From contig JBAHVR010000295.1 in assembly GCA_036898135.1 (NCBI GenBank), positions 371,973-435,972 of the forward strand: a stretch of DNA of 64,000 nucleotides, read 5' to 3'. A program made the position numbers and the translations under genes. The notes under the pieces were generated by a model. The model was not told the DNA's origin, ran no database searches, and worked only from the letters and a program-made list of their open reading frames with translations. Shown here one piece after another: positions 20,501 to 44,665 of the stretch; within the stretch, counting starts at the first letter, position 1, and every line of letters starts with the position of its first letter. Source of the stretch: Oncomelania hupensis (Eukaryota; Mollusca; Gastropoda; Littorinimorpha; Pomatiopsidae).

Positions 20501-21494
20501 ACACACACACACATTGCTAAATCCTAACTATCCAGTTTTCACACTCCCTCCAATCGACTTCGTGTTACTTTAACGTTAGCATGCCTATGCCCAGCGAGAA
20601 GGCATACTTGTACAAAACTAGCCCTGAGCTATGTCTTTACACACAAATAAAAATATCTACACACTACAACTGTAGAAGCACAAACTACAACTCCACCTAA
20701 GTTAATGTCAATTGTCATCCTCCACTTCTACACACACAACCACATCTATACACACAAACACAGAGTGAAACACACCAAGCACAACATACCTCTTCATCCA
20801 TGTCATACTCCACTTCTTCATCCAGCTCTTCCGGTGATTTCTCCATGTAGCGAAAGTAGGAGGACTGGCGATGGATGGTCCTAGCAGGTTTGATGTAGTC
20901 ATCCAGCAATTTGAAAGTAGCTTCTGGCAGCTTGAGGGGTTGTAGAGGTGCAGGGGCAGGCGTGGCAATGTTCTCTTTCCTGGCTTTGCCGGCCTTGCCA
21001 GCTTTGCCAGCCTTGCCATTAACCTTGCTTTCGCCGCCTTTAGATCGGAGGGGTGTCTTCTCCGCCTTCTTCTCCTCCTTCTCAGTGTTGTCCTGATTGT
21101 CAATCTGGTCCTGGGAGATGATCTCCAATGGGGCGCAAATGTCGATGCGGTGCTGATGGCCATCCAGACTCACTTCCACGATGCGCTGGGATTCAGCATA
21201 CGACAGAGTCTCTCTGGTGTGGGAACGGTAGAAGTCAGGAGGTGAGGGAGAGCGCTGTTCACGGCGTGGATGCCACTTACTGCTGCCAGACCCTTTCTTC
21301 TTGTTGGGTTTGCTCCCTGACCGTGGCGTCTGCGCCGGGGACTCAGGGTTGTCATGGTCATAGTTGTACATGTGAAACTGAATGCCAGAGAAACTTTTAT
21401 AGCGTTTGCCACAGTTCTGGATGGGGCAGTCATACGGTGGTTTGGTGGCCCTCAGGTTCTCACAGAACATCTTGACGTCAAAGTCGTACACCAT
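4784..21494 (-). CDS. BRPF1: BRPF1-like bromodomain-PHD finger protein (peregrin), 3' end beyond window
   Basis: BRPF proteins are scaffolds of MOZ/MORF (and HBO1) histone acetyltransferase complexes in the nucleus. They bring the enzyme to nucleosomes through PHD, bromodomain and PWWP readers. Seven coding exons on the minus strand join in phase: 21494-20790, 19907-19045, 16432-16279, 14392-14219, 6488-6357, 5822-5694 and 4972-4784, giving 782 codons. Visible in order are an N-terminal C2H2 finger (C23, C28, H41, H47), the EPL-like segment, PHD1 (C292-C336), zinc knuckle and PHD2 (C346-H463), a basic [19 protein letters not shown] stretch, a conserved helical region, an acidic insert, and the bromodomain (about 683-782). 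The similarity to vertebrate BRPF1 is very strong, for example in [20 protein letters not shown]. About 400 residues including the PWWP domain should lie left of the window. Invertebrates commonly carry one BRPF gene, so the choice between BRPF1 and BRPF3 is not meaningful. Confidence 0.96.
5160..5312. repeat. Purine-rich tandem repeat
   Basis: About two copies of a roughly 70-bp GA-rich unit (GTGAGAGAGTAAGAGAGAAA followed by GGAGG runs) in the BRPF intron. Another purine-rich duplication with AGACATATTTGAGGA lies at about 5500-5580. Confidence 0.75.
5694..5822 (-). CDS. BRPF1: BRPF coding exon 6: start of bromodomain
   Basis: Residues 677-719, TTCCAG acceptor and GAG|GTGGGA donor, both phase 0. 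It reads [19 protein letters not shown] and then the NIF shelf motif ([11 protein letters not shown]), matching the NIFSEPV of human BRPF1, where NIF takes the place of the usual WPF shelf. Confidence 0.95.
6357..6488 (-). CDS. BRPF1: BRPF coding exon 5: helical linker before bromodomain
   Basis: Residues 633-676, TTACAG acceptor and AAT|GTGAGG donor, phase 0. It contains [20 protein letters not shown] and [12 protein letters not shown], nearly identical to the human helical segment that joins the PHD module to the bromodomain. Confidence 0.95.
6837..6888. repeat. (AAT)n microsatellite
   Basis: About 16 triplets directly abutting the dispersed repeat that starts at 6889. Confidence 0.9.
6889..7085. 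repeat. Dispersed repeat family C
   Basis: Starts GCTTTAGGTCCAGCGGACTC and is preceded by (AAT)n and TTGATTGATTG. The same opening occurs at 55866-55905, and a diverged form at 49195-49240. It ends near an ACTCGAACCCCCGG stretch that resembles a Pol III B box. I do not recognise the family. Confidence 0.7.
7455..7489. repeat. Poly-G tract
   Basis: Two runs of about 14 G each separated by AA, with a shorter G run and single C before them. A candidate G-quadruplex and a likely assembly weak point. Confidence 0.85.
7566..7731. mobile_element. 166-bp hAT-like MITE
   Basis: Inverted ends CAGACCTGCCTAC at both termini, with a second inverted block based on AAAGCGGGAGA. The direct flanks CTTTAT at 7560-7565 and 7732-7737 look like the core of an 8-bp target duplication (6 of 8 positions agree). 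No coding capacity. Confidence 0.8.
7786..7855. repeat. (AAT)n/(ATC)n microsatellite
   Basis: Triplet run leading into AAGGAATTATATAGCGCG, a short dispersed sequence that recurs in diverged form after the (AAT)n at 47490-47660. Confidence 0.85.
8845..11029 (-). pseudogene. Broken FEN1/XPG-like nuclease with zinc-binding N-terminus and CXC tail
   Basis: Consecutive minus-strand pieces read as one protein broken by at least four frameshifts (near 10610, in the run of seven T at about 10236, near 10110, near 9480 and again near 9225) and one in-frame TAA (9752-9754). In order: a Cys-rich segment (VCGICLNSR, then CLFCSKA, HMACAKR), [19 protein letters not shown] with [84 protein letters not shown], and a Cys-rich end ([19 protein letters not shown]). 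The D-x-D pairs and the GCD...GIG helix-turn resemble FEN1/XPG nucleases; the tail resembles tesmin/TSO1 CXC repeats. I recall similar uncharacterised multicopy proteins in invertebrates, but the fold assignment is inference. It lies inside a BRPF intron in sense orientation and looks dead. Confidence 0.65.
11040..11458 (+). mobile_element. 5'-truncated LINE 3' end with (GGATA)n tail and 10-bp TSD
   Basis: Encodes the extreme C-terminus of a non-LTR retrotransposon ORF2 ([24 protein letters not shown], then a frameshifted GRPKKR...WTGL equivalent) and ends GGGACAGGATAGGATAGGA. Exact 10-bp direct repeats AATCTAATAA at 11030-11039 and 11459-11468 define the insertion, which is nested in the 8389-12120 unit. 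A run of ten A near 11200 disrupts the frame. Confidence 0.9.
11469..11820. repeat. Diverged tandem duplication with (AAT)n
   Basis: Two related blocks, about 11460-11640 and 11663-11820, share ATGAATTCTCTGA/CTGAATTCTTTGA, ACTAAATCGTAAA, ATGTATATA and CATACATT. The first contains an (AAT)n run at 11508-11582. Confidence 0.65.
12495..13265 (-). pseudogene. hAT transposase remnant (BED finger plus start of catalytic core)
   Basis: The first frame (13265-12822) has a BED-type finger, CTIC then FRHTKSLKH, followed by [17 protein letters not shown] second frame continues with [12 protein letters not shown], and a third (about 12660-12495) with [19 protein letters not shown], the region of a conserved catalytic aspartate in hAT transposases. 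Two frameshifts are needed and the C-terminal half with the dimerisation domain is missing. Closest by eye to the ZNF862/KIAA1586-like domesticated and wild hAT proteins. Confidence 0.8.
13252..13392. repeat. Near-perfect 58-bp inverted repeat (foldback)
   Basis: Arms 13252-13309 and 13335-13392 match at 57 of 58 positions around a 25-nt loop. The core CAACTTAAGCTTAAGTT is itself self-complementary. It sits just upstream of the hAT transposase remnant, so it may be a nested foldback MITE or part of the hAT end. Confidence 0.92.
13797..14218. other. BRPF intron, nothing recognised
   Basis: No exon or repeat is evident between the hAT target site and coding exon 4. Confidence 0.5.
14219..14392 (-). 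CDS. BRPF1: BRPF coding exon 4: acidic insert
   Basis: Residues 575-632, 174 nt, phase 0 at both ends (TGTCAG acceptor preceded by a (TG)n/T tract; AGG|GTAAAG donor). It starts [20 protein letters not shown] and continues with a Ser/Thr-rich stretch to FLDFLRNR. It has no methionine, so it is easily missed by ORF callers. The equivalent human segment (around CDQVGRDSEDKNW) is much shorter. The open frame, both splice sites and the matching phases support it as a real exon, though it could be alternatively spliced. Confidence 0.85.
14393..15680. other. BRPF intron, nothing recognised
   Basis: AT-rich intron sequence with a short CA run near 14415. I see no gene or recognisable transposon. Confidence 0.5.
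15683..16105. mobile_element. 423-bp TA-flanked MITE (pogo/Tigger-like ends)
   Basis: Ends CAGTGGAGTCCACCTATAAC (left) and CAGTGGAGTCCGGGTATAAC (right, reversed), flanked by TA at 15681-15682 and 16106-16107. TATAACGAA-type subterminal repeats recur inside (about 15713, 15794, 15820, 15834, 16051). TIR sequence and TA duplication fit the Tc1/mariner-pogo group. No transposase. Confidence 0.9.
16279..16432 (-). CDS. BRPF1: BRPF coding exon 3
   Basis: 154 nt; its first base completes R523 and it ends in phase 0 at CTT|GTGAGT after a TTTCAG acceptor. It encodes [20 protein letters not shown] and [20 protein letters not shown], close to human [20 protein letters not shown]...GVPLLRRLQ. This conserved region follows the PHD module. 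Confidence 0.95.
17088..17921 (-). mobile_element. TIR-flanked repeat with GC-rich hairpins
   Basis: AGAGATGGGATT at 17089-17100 is inverted at 17909-17920, and a related AGTCCCATCTCTG lies inside at about 17507. Three short perfect hairpins occur in a GC-rich island: GGCCC/GGGCC (17171-17183), GGGGGAGC/GCTCCCCC (17210-17232) and CCGGGGC/GCCCCGG (17241-17257). A 60-codon minus frame (17603-17421) ending [13 protein letters not shown] may be a transposase-like C-terminus. The target duplication is unresolved. Confidence 0.5.
18799..18983. mobile_element. 185-bp foldback MITE
   Basis: CCTGTCTTAATTGGAA begins both arms. Arms of about 55 bp continue with GGGGAGGTT, CTGTTTTTC and TTCTC in matching order. 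It overlaps the end of a 156-codon plus-strand reading frame (18507-18977), which is therefore unlikely to be a gene. Confidence 0.85.
19045..19907 (-). CDS. BRPF1: BRPF coding exon 2: EPL end and PHD-knuckle-PHD module
   Basis: 863 nt, residues 236-523, TTACAG acceptor and AAG|GTTAGT donor (phase 2). PHD1 has a full C4HC3 set: C292, C295, C309, C312, H317, C320, C333, C336. The knuckle and PHD2 supply C346, C349, H366, C369, C402, C405, C413, C416, C421, H426, C429, C460 and H463. In family members PHD1 binds the unmodified H3 tail and PHD2 contacts DNA. The exon then has an acidic LADDDDN stretch and the basic [19 protein letters not shown] segment. Confidence 0.97.
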
Positions 21495-21502
21495 CTTGAA
21501 AC
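20790..21502 (-). CDS. BRPF1: BRPF coding exon 1: start codon, C2H2 finger, N-terminus
   Basis: The ATG is at 21494-21492, context CAAGATGG (A at -3, G at +4), and opens [20 protein letters not shown], almost identical to human [20 protein letters not shown]. That match fixes the start. An upstream in-frame extension to about 21563 is not conserved and runs through the likely acceptor CTGTACAG|G (exon edge 21502), whose pyrimidine tract is weak. The exon codes 235 residues with the C2H2 finger, a [11 protein letters not shown] low-complexity run and [16 protein letters not shown] before the GAG|GTATGT donor. Confidence 0.95.
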
Positions 21503-22759
21503 CTGTACAGTGTTTCCCAACTTTTATAAGCCAAATAATACCTGGAACACACATGACATACATAAGGTGATTTATTCGTCAAGTCACCATTCACATTTCT
21601 ATCTTTCTTCCAGCACATTAGAACCCAATTACAAACAAAATGTGCTAATAAATATATTCATAAACATTCCTTCCCATTGCTCTGACTCAACAATAGATTC
21701 AAGTGTTTGTGAACCCAGTGTCTGCTAGTATGTGTATTGTATAACTATATGTGTGTGTTTATTTCAAGTTATGTCTGTGAATATTGTGCCCATGAATATA
21801 AATGTATGTGAGTCACCGCTTTTTCCAAATATAGTCACTAGTAAATAATCATTACATCTTCTTGGAGATGTTTGGCTAAAGTAGGGACAAAGAAGGGAAT
21901 GCCAAATAGTTCTTTATTACCATACCTAAATTATTAAACACTTGCTCAGTTGTTCACTGTTTGATGAATTATGAGAAATTAAACTTTTCTACAAAATAGT
22001 GGGGCCCTGGCTCTCCCAACCACAACTTCAACTTGTACGACTCAAAACAAGAACTCAAAGCTCGACACATTAAAGGCTCTTTCAGTCTATGTCTTTTCTT
22101 TCGTCTTTGTAAACTCGTGGGTCTCCTACATAGTAGTATAGTATGTAACTGAGCCCTACGAAAGACGAGACTTTCCAGCCTGTGGACACATGAGCACAAA
22201 GCTTACAGTTACACTACAGAGCATGTGATCGGCATAGGCCTAAGACTCGTAAGAGTGTAAACAAAGGAATAGGAATAGGCCTACGGACCTTGTGCGCATC
22301 GAAGTTGTACAATACTGAATTTGCTGCTCAGACCCATACGCTATCGTAATCAATGCAGTACGAGCAAGGACACGTAGAGCGGCGAACAAAGAATGCAATG
22401 GCGGTCAGAAACGGGCCGAAACGTGTTCGCTAAACCGCCACACAGTAAACAGGAAGTAGAGCTGACACTATAAAATATGCAACATGGCGTCTGCAGAGCA
22501 CGAAAAACTAATCACTTTTTTCTGTCATCCACAACCGCTATAAAAAGTAAAATGTGTAAGTCTCACGCAGCAGATTCGATAAATTAAACATCAATTCAAA
22601 CTATGTTCAAGTAAAACCGACAAAAAGCAAGCGCAATCTCAACGAACGCAGTCGATAAATGCGTGGCGTCTTTCCCATTTTGAAATCTAGAAAACCCAAG
22701 TCTATTTCACTAAAAAAGGGTTTACTCATTTTATCTCAAATTACTGCCCTATTTCTTAC
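21503..22759 (-). other. Probable BRPF 5'UTR intron
   Basis: Bounded by the candidate donor CAG|GTAAGA (exon edge 22760) and the acceptor at 21503. It contains no recognised element. CpG frequency and short ATGGCG motifs rise to the right of 22300, so an alternative first exon in this part is possible. Confidence 0.5.
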
Positions 22760-22900
22760 CTGCAAACGTAAAACGGGTAATTTGGCTTCACAGCCGCAGA
22801 ACAATACTCCAGTTATGTAATAATTTCATTGGAAAACACATAAATTCCACAAAAGAATCTCCGAACACTGATACACAACAACCAGCGTCCTCTCGCTCAC
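22760..22900 (-). other. Candidate non-coding first exon of BRPF
   Basis: The sequence reads TTTGCAG|GTAAGAAAT on the minus strand, a near-consensus donor, next to a promoter-like stretch. The right edge (transcription start) is a guess. Confidence 0.45.
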
Positions 22901-23060
22901 AGCTGTCTGCGCATGCGCAAAAATGCAGCCCCGAGTTGCCTAGAATTAGAGCGACTAAAGCGCTTGTGATTGCACCGCACGAACTATTTTTGCTACTGGG
23001 CAGCCTTTTGCCATAAGCGAGCGCTTTTAAAATGGCGCAGCACATAATCAAAGTGAAGTT
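22880..23060 (-). promoter_or_regulatory. Promoter-like region with NRF1 palindrome
   Basis: TGCGCATGCGCA at 22908-22919 is a perfect match to the NRF1 site, common in TATA-less housekeeping promoters. AAAATGGCGCAG near 23029 resembles a YY1 site near a start site. Position just upstream of the candidate BRPF first exon supports promoter use; direction is not proved. Confidence 0.5.
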
Positions 23061-23134
23061 GGCTGAAAGAGAAAGTTACTGTCAATCGCACTGACGATAC
23101 AACAATACTATCAAATATAAATACTAATTCATTC

Positions 23135-23279
23135 CTATTTTATCCTATCCGATCCCGTACCTCGAAAGTCGTTGGGGCACCACGGATGATCATTTAACCA
23201 GCTTACTCCATCTTTCTCTGTCCTCAGCAACACTCATGACCTCGCCCAGTGTCAATCCAGTCCATCCATACAGATTGCA
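23135..23279 (-). mobile_element. LINE 3' end relic, GGATA-tailed family
   Basis: The reverse complement carries the same ORF2 C-terminal end (the WSMLVKRS...PLR equivalent) and a short GGATAGGATAAAA tail. Heavily truncated and diverged. Confidence 0.75.
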
Positions 23280-24222
23280 CATAAGCATAATTATTTCGTC
23301 AAATAACAAGTATACAAATCTTACCAGACTGTAAATGACAAAAAGTCCTATCTTGCTATTTCACCGTTGAACACATCGCCTTTCGCAAATCGGAAACCCA
23401 CCACTCTGGCAGCCATATTTTCTCTTCGCAAATAACCTTTCGAGACCGCGGGCATAGGGTTGCGCAGATTTCCGCCAAAATAGTTACGTACCGTTACGTA
23501 GCGCTCTGCCTAGGCAACTTGGGGCTGTAGTCTGCCCCTGTGGGTAGCGGGAAATGGCGCTTAGCTGTCGTCTGCGCCACTTGAATATTCTCTTCAGTCT
23601 TGGTTGTGGCTGCTGCTTCCATAGCAGTGCTTGCTTATGCTGACCGTTTTATGCCAAAAGCAAGAAGTTGAATACTTTAATTCATCTGAGGAACCATTTA
23701 CAAAGATTTCAAGAGTTCTGCGTGATTTAGTAATTATTATAGCGGCACTAGGCCTATTTTTCTCTCCCATAAAAATAGCCCGACGCGACTACAACTTAGA
23801 GTATCCTACAGGCAAGCAGCAGCAGCTAGTAGTATCTTTGTTAAGGATACAAGTGAGGTGGATAAAGTTAAATTATATAAATAATTATATTTGATAATGA
23901 ATGAAGGTTAATTTATTAAATACTCTCGCAGTAAAGTTTCTGTCGTTTTTTTTCTTCTTGTTTTTTATTTCTAAGTGATTTCTTTAGTTTGTTGTTCCAC
24001 CACCCATCCCACCGGCACTTTCTCTCCCCACCCCCTGGAGCAGGGCCTAGTATTACAGTTCTGTTCTATATTACCATCGACAGTGATGTAAACAAAAAGT
24101 GTTCGTGTCCTTCCTCAAAAACTAAATAACTTTCTCTGGGACATTTTGGGGAATCTATTTCCACTCAAGTTAAAAAAAATATATATACAAGGGAATACTA
24201 GCCTGATTTAGATGAACTGTAT
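23280..24222. other. Intergenic, CpG-rich left half
   Basis: Between 23340 and 23600 the sequence is CpG-rich with ATGGCG/GCCATATTTT motifs, suggesting a second start region, but no open exon follows. The rest is AT-rich and featureless. Confidence 0.4.
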
Positions 24223-24935
24223 TTGTGCAGTATATTTGAGCAGTATAATCGAGCAGTATATTTGAATCAGATGGCCGTATTTGTTCATCAGACATGCGTA
24301 TCAGATAGGCGTATTTGTTTATGTGTGCATCAGACATGCGTGTTTATGTATCAGATAGCGTATTTGTTTATGTGTGCATCAGACATGCGTGTTTATGTAT
24401 CAGATAGCGTATTTGTTTATGTGTGCATCAGACATGCGTGTTTATGTATCAGATAGCGTATTTGTGTATGTGTGCATCAGACAGCAGAATATATGCATCA
24501 GACAGCCGTATTTGTGCATCAGACAGCAGTTTATTTGCATCAGACAGCCGTATTTGACCATCAGACAGCAGTATATTTGCATCAGACAGTCGTATTTGTG
24601 CATCAGACAGCCGTATATTTGCATCAGACAGCCGTATTTGTGCATCAGACAGCAGTATATGTGCATCAGACAGCAGTATTTGTGCATCAGACAGCAGTAT
24701 ATTCGTATTTGTGCATCAGACAGCAGTATATTTGTATCAGACAGCCGTATTTGTGCATCAGACAGCAGTATATTTGCATCAGACAGCAGTATATTTGCAT
24801 CAGATAGCCGTATTTGCATCAGACAGCAGTGTATTTGCATAAGACAGCAGTATATTTGCATAAGACAGCAGTATATTTGTATCAGACAGCCGTATTTGTG
24901 CACCTTACAGGCGTGTTTATGTGTCAGACAGGCGT
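24223..24935. repeat. 21-bp minisatellite
   Basis: About 25 copies of CATCAGACAGCAGTATATTTG with variants (CCGTATTTGTG), led by longer units of about 48 bp carrying CATGCGTGTTTATG. The period is a multiple of three, so long reading frames (to 202 codons) appear on both strands. They are not genes. Confidence 0.95.
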
Positions 24936-25037
24936 ATGTTTTTTCCATCATAATTATGTTAATGCGAAATTACTGCACATGATTTTCGTTGTAATCCTTG
25001 AGGGCAAGATTTTTATTATTATTATTATTATTATTAT

Positions 25038-25237
25038 TGTTTTAGTTACTTGTTCTTACTGTATATGGCGCTTTTCTAATCTATACAAGCCATTGGGCGC
25101 ATAGCCTGGCGCCCAGACAATTGAGCACAGTCCTGATCTCTATTCTGTACGTCTCACCAGACAGGCGTTAGGTCTCTGCATACAGCGTGTCTGAGACAAG
25201 ACTAGTTCTTTGAGGGAGAAGTCAAGTCTAGCCAACC
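25038..25237. repeat. SINE-like family B fragment plus palindromic repeat copy
   Basis: 25048-25140 matches the family B signature (TATGGCGCTTTTC, TTGGGCGCATAG, GCGCCCAGACAATTGAGCAC), minus-sense, preceded by (ATT)n. From 25179 there follows CATACAGCGTGTCTGAGACA, a copy of the palindromic family. Confidence 0.7.
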
Positions 25238-25849
25238 AATCTGTGTTACCCACAATGGAGAATTCATACCCCACATGGCGCCTCAGCGAATAAGAAAGGC
25301 AGAACTTTGTTTTTTAAACAAATAGAATAATATTTAAAATCATTATCACACACAATCTTTTCCAGTTCTTTCTTACTACTAAAGCACGTACACCCACATA
25401 CCACATTTACAGTTAGTTTCAGTAGGTTGACGGGACCATTCGTATCATGCGCAGACAATTCAAAGGCCCCAAATCCAAGCCTTTGTTTACTTTTGGCGAA
25501 AAACGGGATTACCCTAAAATTCGCATTGTTATCACATTACACAATGATGAAGTGGGCTTTCCTTGCCGCTACAGTTTGAATTTCCCATTTAGTTTCTGAC
25601 AAGGAGTTATTTCCCCTATTTTTAACGGTACAGCCGTGTGACCTTTGACCCTATTTGTGAGTAAACCACGCGGCTGGAAGTGCGCGTCTTTGGTGTGTGG
25701 AATAGGGTAGGATAGGGGAGGGGGGAGAGGAGGAGAGGGGAGGGTCTAATTTTATCAACCTAAAACGAACAATCTTACTAGCAATTGTTTGTACTGGTTC
25801 TTTCTCTTACCGGCTTTGATGGCTCCAGAGAGCCAACTACTGTTGCTAT

Positions 25850-26150
25850 TTCCTATCCTATCCTATCCTATCCCGTAACCCGGAGGTCGTAGGGGCACCA
25901 CAGATGATCGTTTAACCAGCATACTCCATCTTTCTCTGTCCTCAGCAGCCCTGATGGCTTCGCTCAGTGTCAAACCAGTCCATTCTCGAATGTTGTCCTC
26001 CCACCTCTTTTTCGGTCTCCCTCTTCTTCTACCTCCTTGCACTGTGCCTTGCAGAATAGTCTTTGCAAGGCCTGATGATCTGGTGACGTGGCCATACCAT
26101 AGGAGTTTCCGTTTCTTCACCACTGTGAGCAGGTCATCGTGTTGTCCAAT
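25850..26150 (-). mobile_element. LINE 3' end, GGATA-tailed family
   Basis: The best preserved ORF2 C-terminus in the window: 86 codons on the minus strand (26123-25863) containing [20 protein letters not shown] and [16 protein letters not shown], ending at PLRPPGYG next to the (GGATA)n tail. These residues lie downstream of the reverse transcriptase domain in such elements. Truncated at its 5' end near 26150. Confidence 0.9.
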
Positions 26151-27690
26151 GGCTATTTATAGGCACACAAACTACGGAATTTATTCATTTTACAATAACT
26201 ATGCTTTCCAAGGAATTATTTTTGTTGTTGTAAACTTTTTTCACCCAGTGGGGCAATACTTACTGTGGATGTTAAAAGGATCTGTCCAGGTGGGCGTGGT
26301 CACAGTGGATCCCTGTAAGATAGCGTTCCAGTCATTATAAATGGAAAGTTATCTTGTCTGTGCGTGATATCAATGGTCTGGTTTAATCTCAGCTACGGTG
26401 TATGCTTAGTCAGCAGTAGGGCCTGGCCTGTCTGATACTAAGTGTGGTAGGAAATGAGGTGGGATACAAAGTGCCCGAGCCTGCTTAGGCACACTCCCTG
26501 CATATTAAAAGGAAAGGCGAGTTCCTCAGTTGGTTCGCTACGCTGTATGCGGGGAGGTGGTTGGCGATCATTGAAAGAGGTGACGGAGACGTACATGTAC
26601 AGTTACAGTGAGAAATGATCCACTGGACATCACTTGAACTCCTTCTTTTTCTTCTCCTCCGCTGCCTCCTCCTTCTCAAGAGATTCTTCTTCCGTGGAGA
26701 CAAAAAGTGTGTGTTAAACAAAGGTAGTAGTGGTCTCTCTTTAAACAATGGGATTGGAGTTAAAATGACTGTCAAATTCTCAACCTTGTATATATGCATA
26801 TCGACTGCACTCAGTGCAGTCTAAGCATCCCAGACCAAACCTCTGATGAGACCTTTGATAGAGTCGACTACCTGGCTTTTTTAATTCATTTGTACAACAT
26901 TTAAGCTCCTTAAGCTCATGGAGAAGCGCGTGTAACTGAAAGCCATTAGGCCTATGTGGCACTTTTTGTCCACACAGGGTAATTATATTTCTATATTTAT
27001 TTGATAATCAATGATTCTGCTATTCTCTGTAATTTTGTATCGTTTTCAATGTCTGTAGTGGAAACGTATTATTCGATCATTATCTGTATGACAGTGAGAA
27101 TCCGCACTATACAGTTATGGTAGTAACCTGTTGAGAGACCATCAGTGCTCGTGGCATGAAGCGAAGCTGAGACTAAACGATGTTTTCTCCCTCTCTCCCT
27201 CGTGTAGTCTCGGCAACACTGTATGATACCATCACTGCTCGCGGGTGACTATAGCATGCACTTCAGTAGCAGTGCATTTTGCTCTCATAGATAAAAGAAC
27301 GGCACTACGTGTATATTCTTTCCAGTGTTTTATCCAGCAGGACAGTCAGGGCTCGCTGGCGCTAGCTACATCGTAGGTCTCTGTATTATCTGCTGGGTGG
27401 GTGGGGGGGGGGAGAGGATAACCCAAGAATGCCAGAGGAAAAAGGCCAAAGACACTTCTGTGTCAAGCCAAGTCCCGTTGCTAAATATGCGCTCACTGTT
27501 TTTCCCTGTTGATTGGCGGCTGCTCAGTTCCTTGCCGACCGGCACTAATAGTGCCTCACAGTCCACAAAATTCATGAATGAAATATCCAACAGGACGATG
27601 CAAGAGTAAGGGGGACGGGACAAGAGTACGTTCGTGCGCTAGGATGACTTGCCAATGAACGCTATAGATATTGTTAAAGAAGATGGTACT
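26151..27690. other. Intergenic with small repeats
   Basis: Contains a dispersed motif CAGTGGGGCAATACTTACTG at 26247 (diverged copy at about 41610), half a palindromic repeat at 26382-26404 and a full copy at 27155-27227 (see separate entry). No exon recognised. Confidence 0.5.
27155..27227. repeat. Short palindromic dispersed repeat, copy 3
   Basis: GAAGCGAAGCTGAGACTA is inverted as TAGTCTCGGCAACACTGTAT around a CT-rich loop. Same family as 33337-33427 and 37665-37820. Confidence 0.7.
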
Positions 27691-27699
27691 GATACTAAA

Positions 27700-28140
27700 A
27701 CACACCACATCGCAAGACGGGACTATGACTGAAGTGTGAGTAGCCGCGGGGCGAGCGGCATAAAGCCTCGCCCACTGGGGCGGAGCGTGCAGGGGGAGCG
27801 GCGACGACTCGGGCTATAGCGGCAGTGGCGGCGTACTGATGGCACGATACGGCAGAACAGGCCGCGGAAACTGCAGCGCCGGAGTATACTGTGCTGGAGT
27901 AGCCTACACTATTACGGCGGAGTATACTATATTGTCAGCACTGCTATACTACTACTACTGTGATTTGTGATCGCGTGCAGTGGGATTGCGCAGTGGATTA
28001 TTGTGTCTGCAGGATTTCATTGTTTGGGCCTTTCTTGTGTGGCTGACCAAGCTGCTGCGTGACGGCAGCGGCACAGCACGGAGTCGATGACTTGACGGTG
28101 GTCATTGTGTCCGAGCGGCGTGGTGGTCAGTCTGAGGACG
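27700..28140 (+). promoter_or_regulatory. CpG-rich promoter/5'UTR of the ADAMTS-like gene
   Basis: A GC- and CpG-rich block (GGGGCGGAGCGTG, GGCGGCGTAC) lies directly upstream of the signal-peptide exon. A two-codon upstream reading frame, ATG ACT TGA, is at 28087-28095. No TATA box is well placed; the start site cannot be fixed by eye. Confidence 0.5.
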
Positions 28141-43992
<15,852 letters not shown>

Positions 43993-43999
43993 GTCAGTG

Positions 44000-44212
44000 T
44001 CTTCTTCTTCTTCTTTTTCTTCTTGTCCTTGTACTTCTTGTCCTTGTTCTTCTTCTCTTCTTGTCCTTCTTCTTCTTCTTCTTCTTCTTCTTCTTCTTCT
44101 TCTTCTTCTTCTTCTTCTCTCTCTCTGATTTGTTTGTCTCTTCCTTGTCTATATCTGTCTGTTTCTGTCGCCTCCATCGCTTCCTCCTCCTCCATCTTTT
44201 TCTTTTTCTTTT

Positions 44213-44282
<70 letters not shown>
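44000..44282. repeat. CTT and CT microsatellites after the splice donor
   Basis: (CTT)n at 44000-44115 and (CT)n at 44218-44282, separated by pyrimidine-rich sequence. Frames extending the propeptide exon into Phe/Ser/Leu runs are intronic. Confidence 0.95.
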
Positions 44283-44287
<5 letters not shown>

Positions 44288-44379
44288 GTTTTTCTCTGTA
44301 CTTGTCCATGTCTCTCTCCCCTGTCTGTTGCTTCCTCCAGGTCTTGTTGCAATTTTTTTCTGCCTTGCTTCTTTGTTTG

Positions 44380-44665
44380 TCTGTCTGTTGATCTGTTGCA
44401 ATCTGTTCTTGATTTATATGTCTGTCTATTGATCTGTTGCAATCTGTTCTTGATTTGCTAGTCTGTCTATTGATCTGTTGCAATCTGTCCTTGATTTATA
44501 TGTCTTTCTATTGATCTGTTGCAATCTGTTCTTTATTTGTCTGTTTGTCTATTGATCTGTTGCAATCTGTTCTTTATTTGTCTGTTTGTCTATTGATCTG
44601 TTGCAATCTGTTCTTTATTTGTTTGTCTGCCTGTTGATCTGTTGCAATCTGTTTTTGATTTGTAA
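44380..44665. repeat. 41-bp tandem array
   Basis: TGATCTGTTGCAATCTGTTC recurs at exact 41-bp steps at 44389, 44430, 44471, 44512, 44553, 44594 and 44635. Confidence 0.95.

Noticed and set aside
24223..24935. CRISPR array
   Set aside because: Eukaryotic DNA; contiguous tandem units without unique spacers of even length.
24374..24982. 202-codon and 169-codon frames on the two strands
   Set aside because: Produced by the 21-bp minisatellite.
26840..26860. Hammerhead core CTGATGAGACC
   Set aside because: No matching GAAAC strand or flanking stems nearby.
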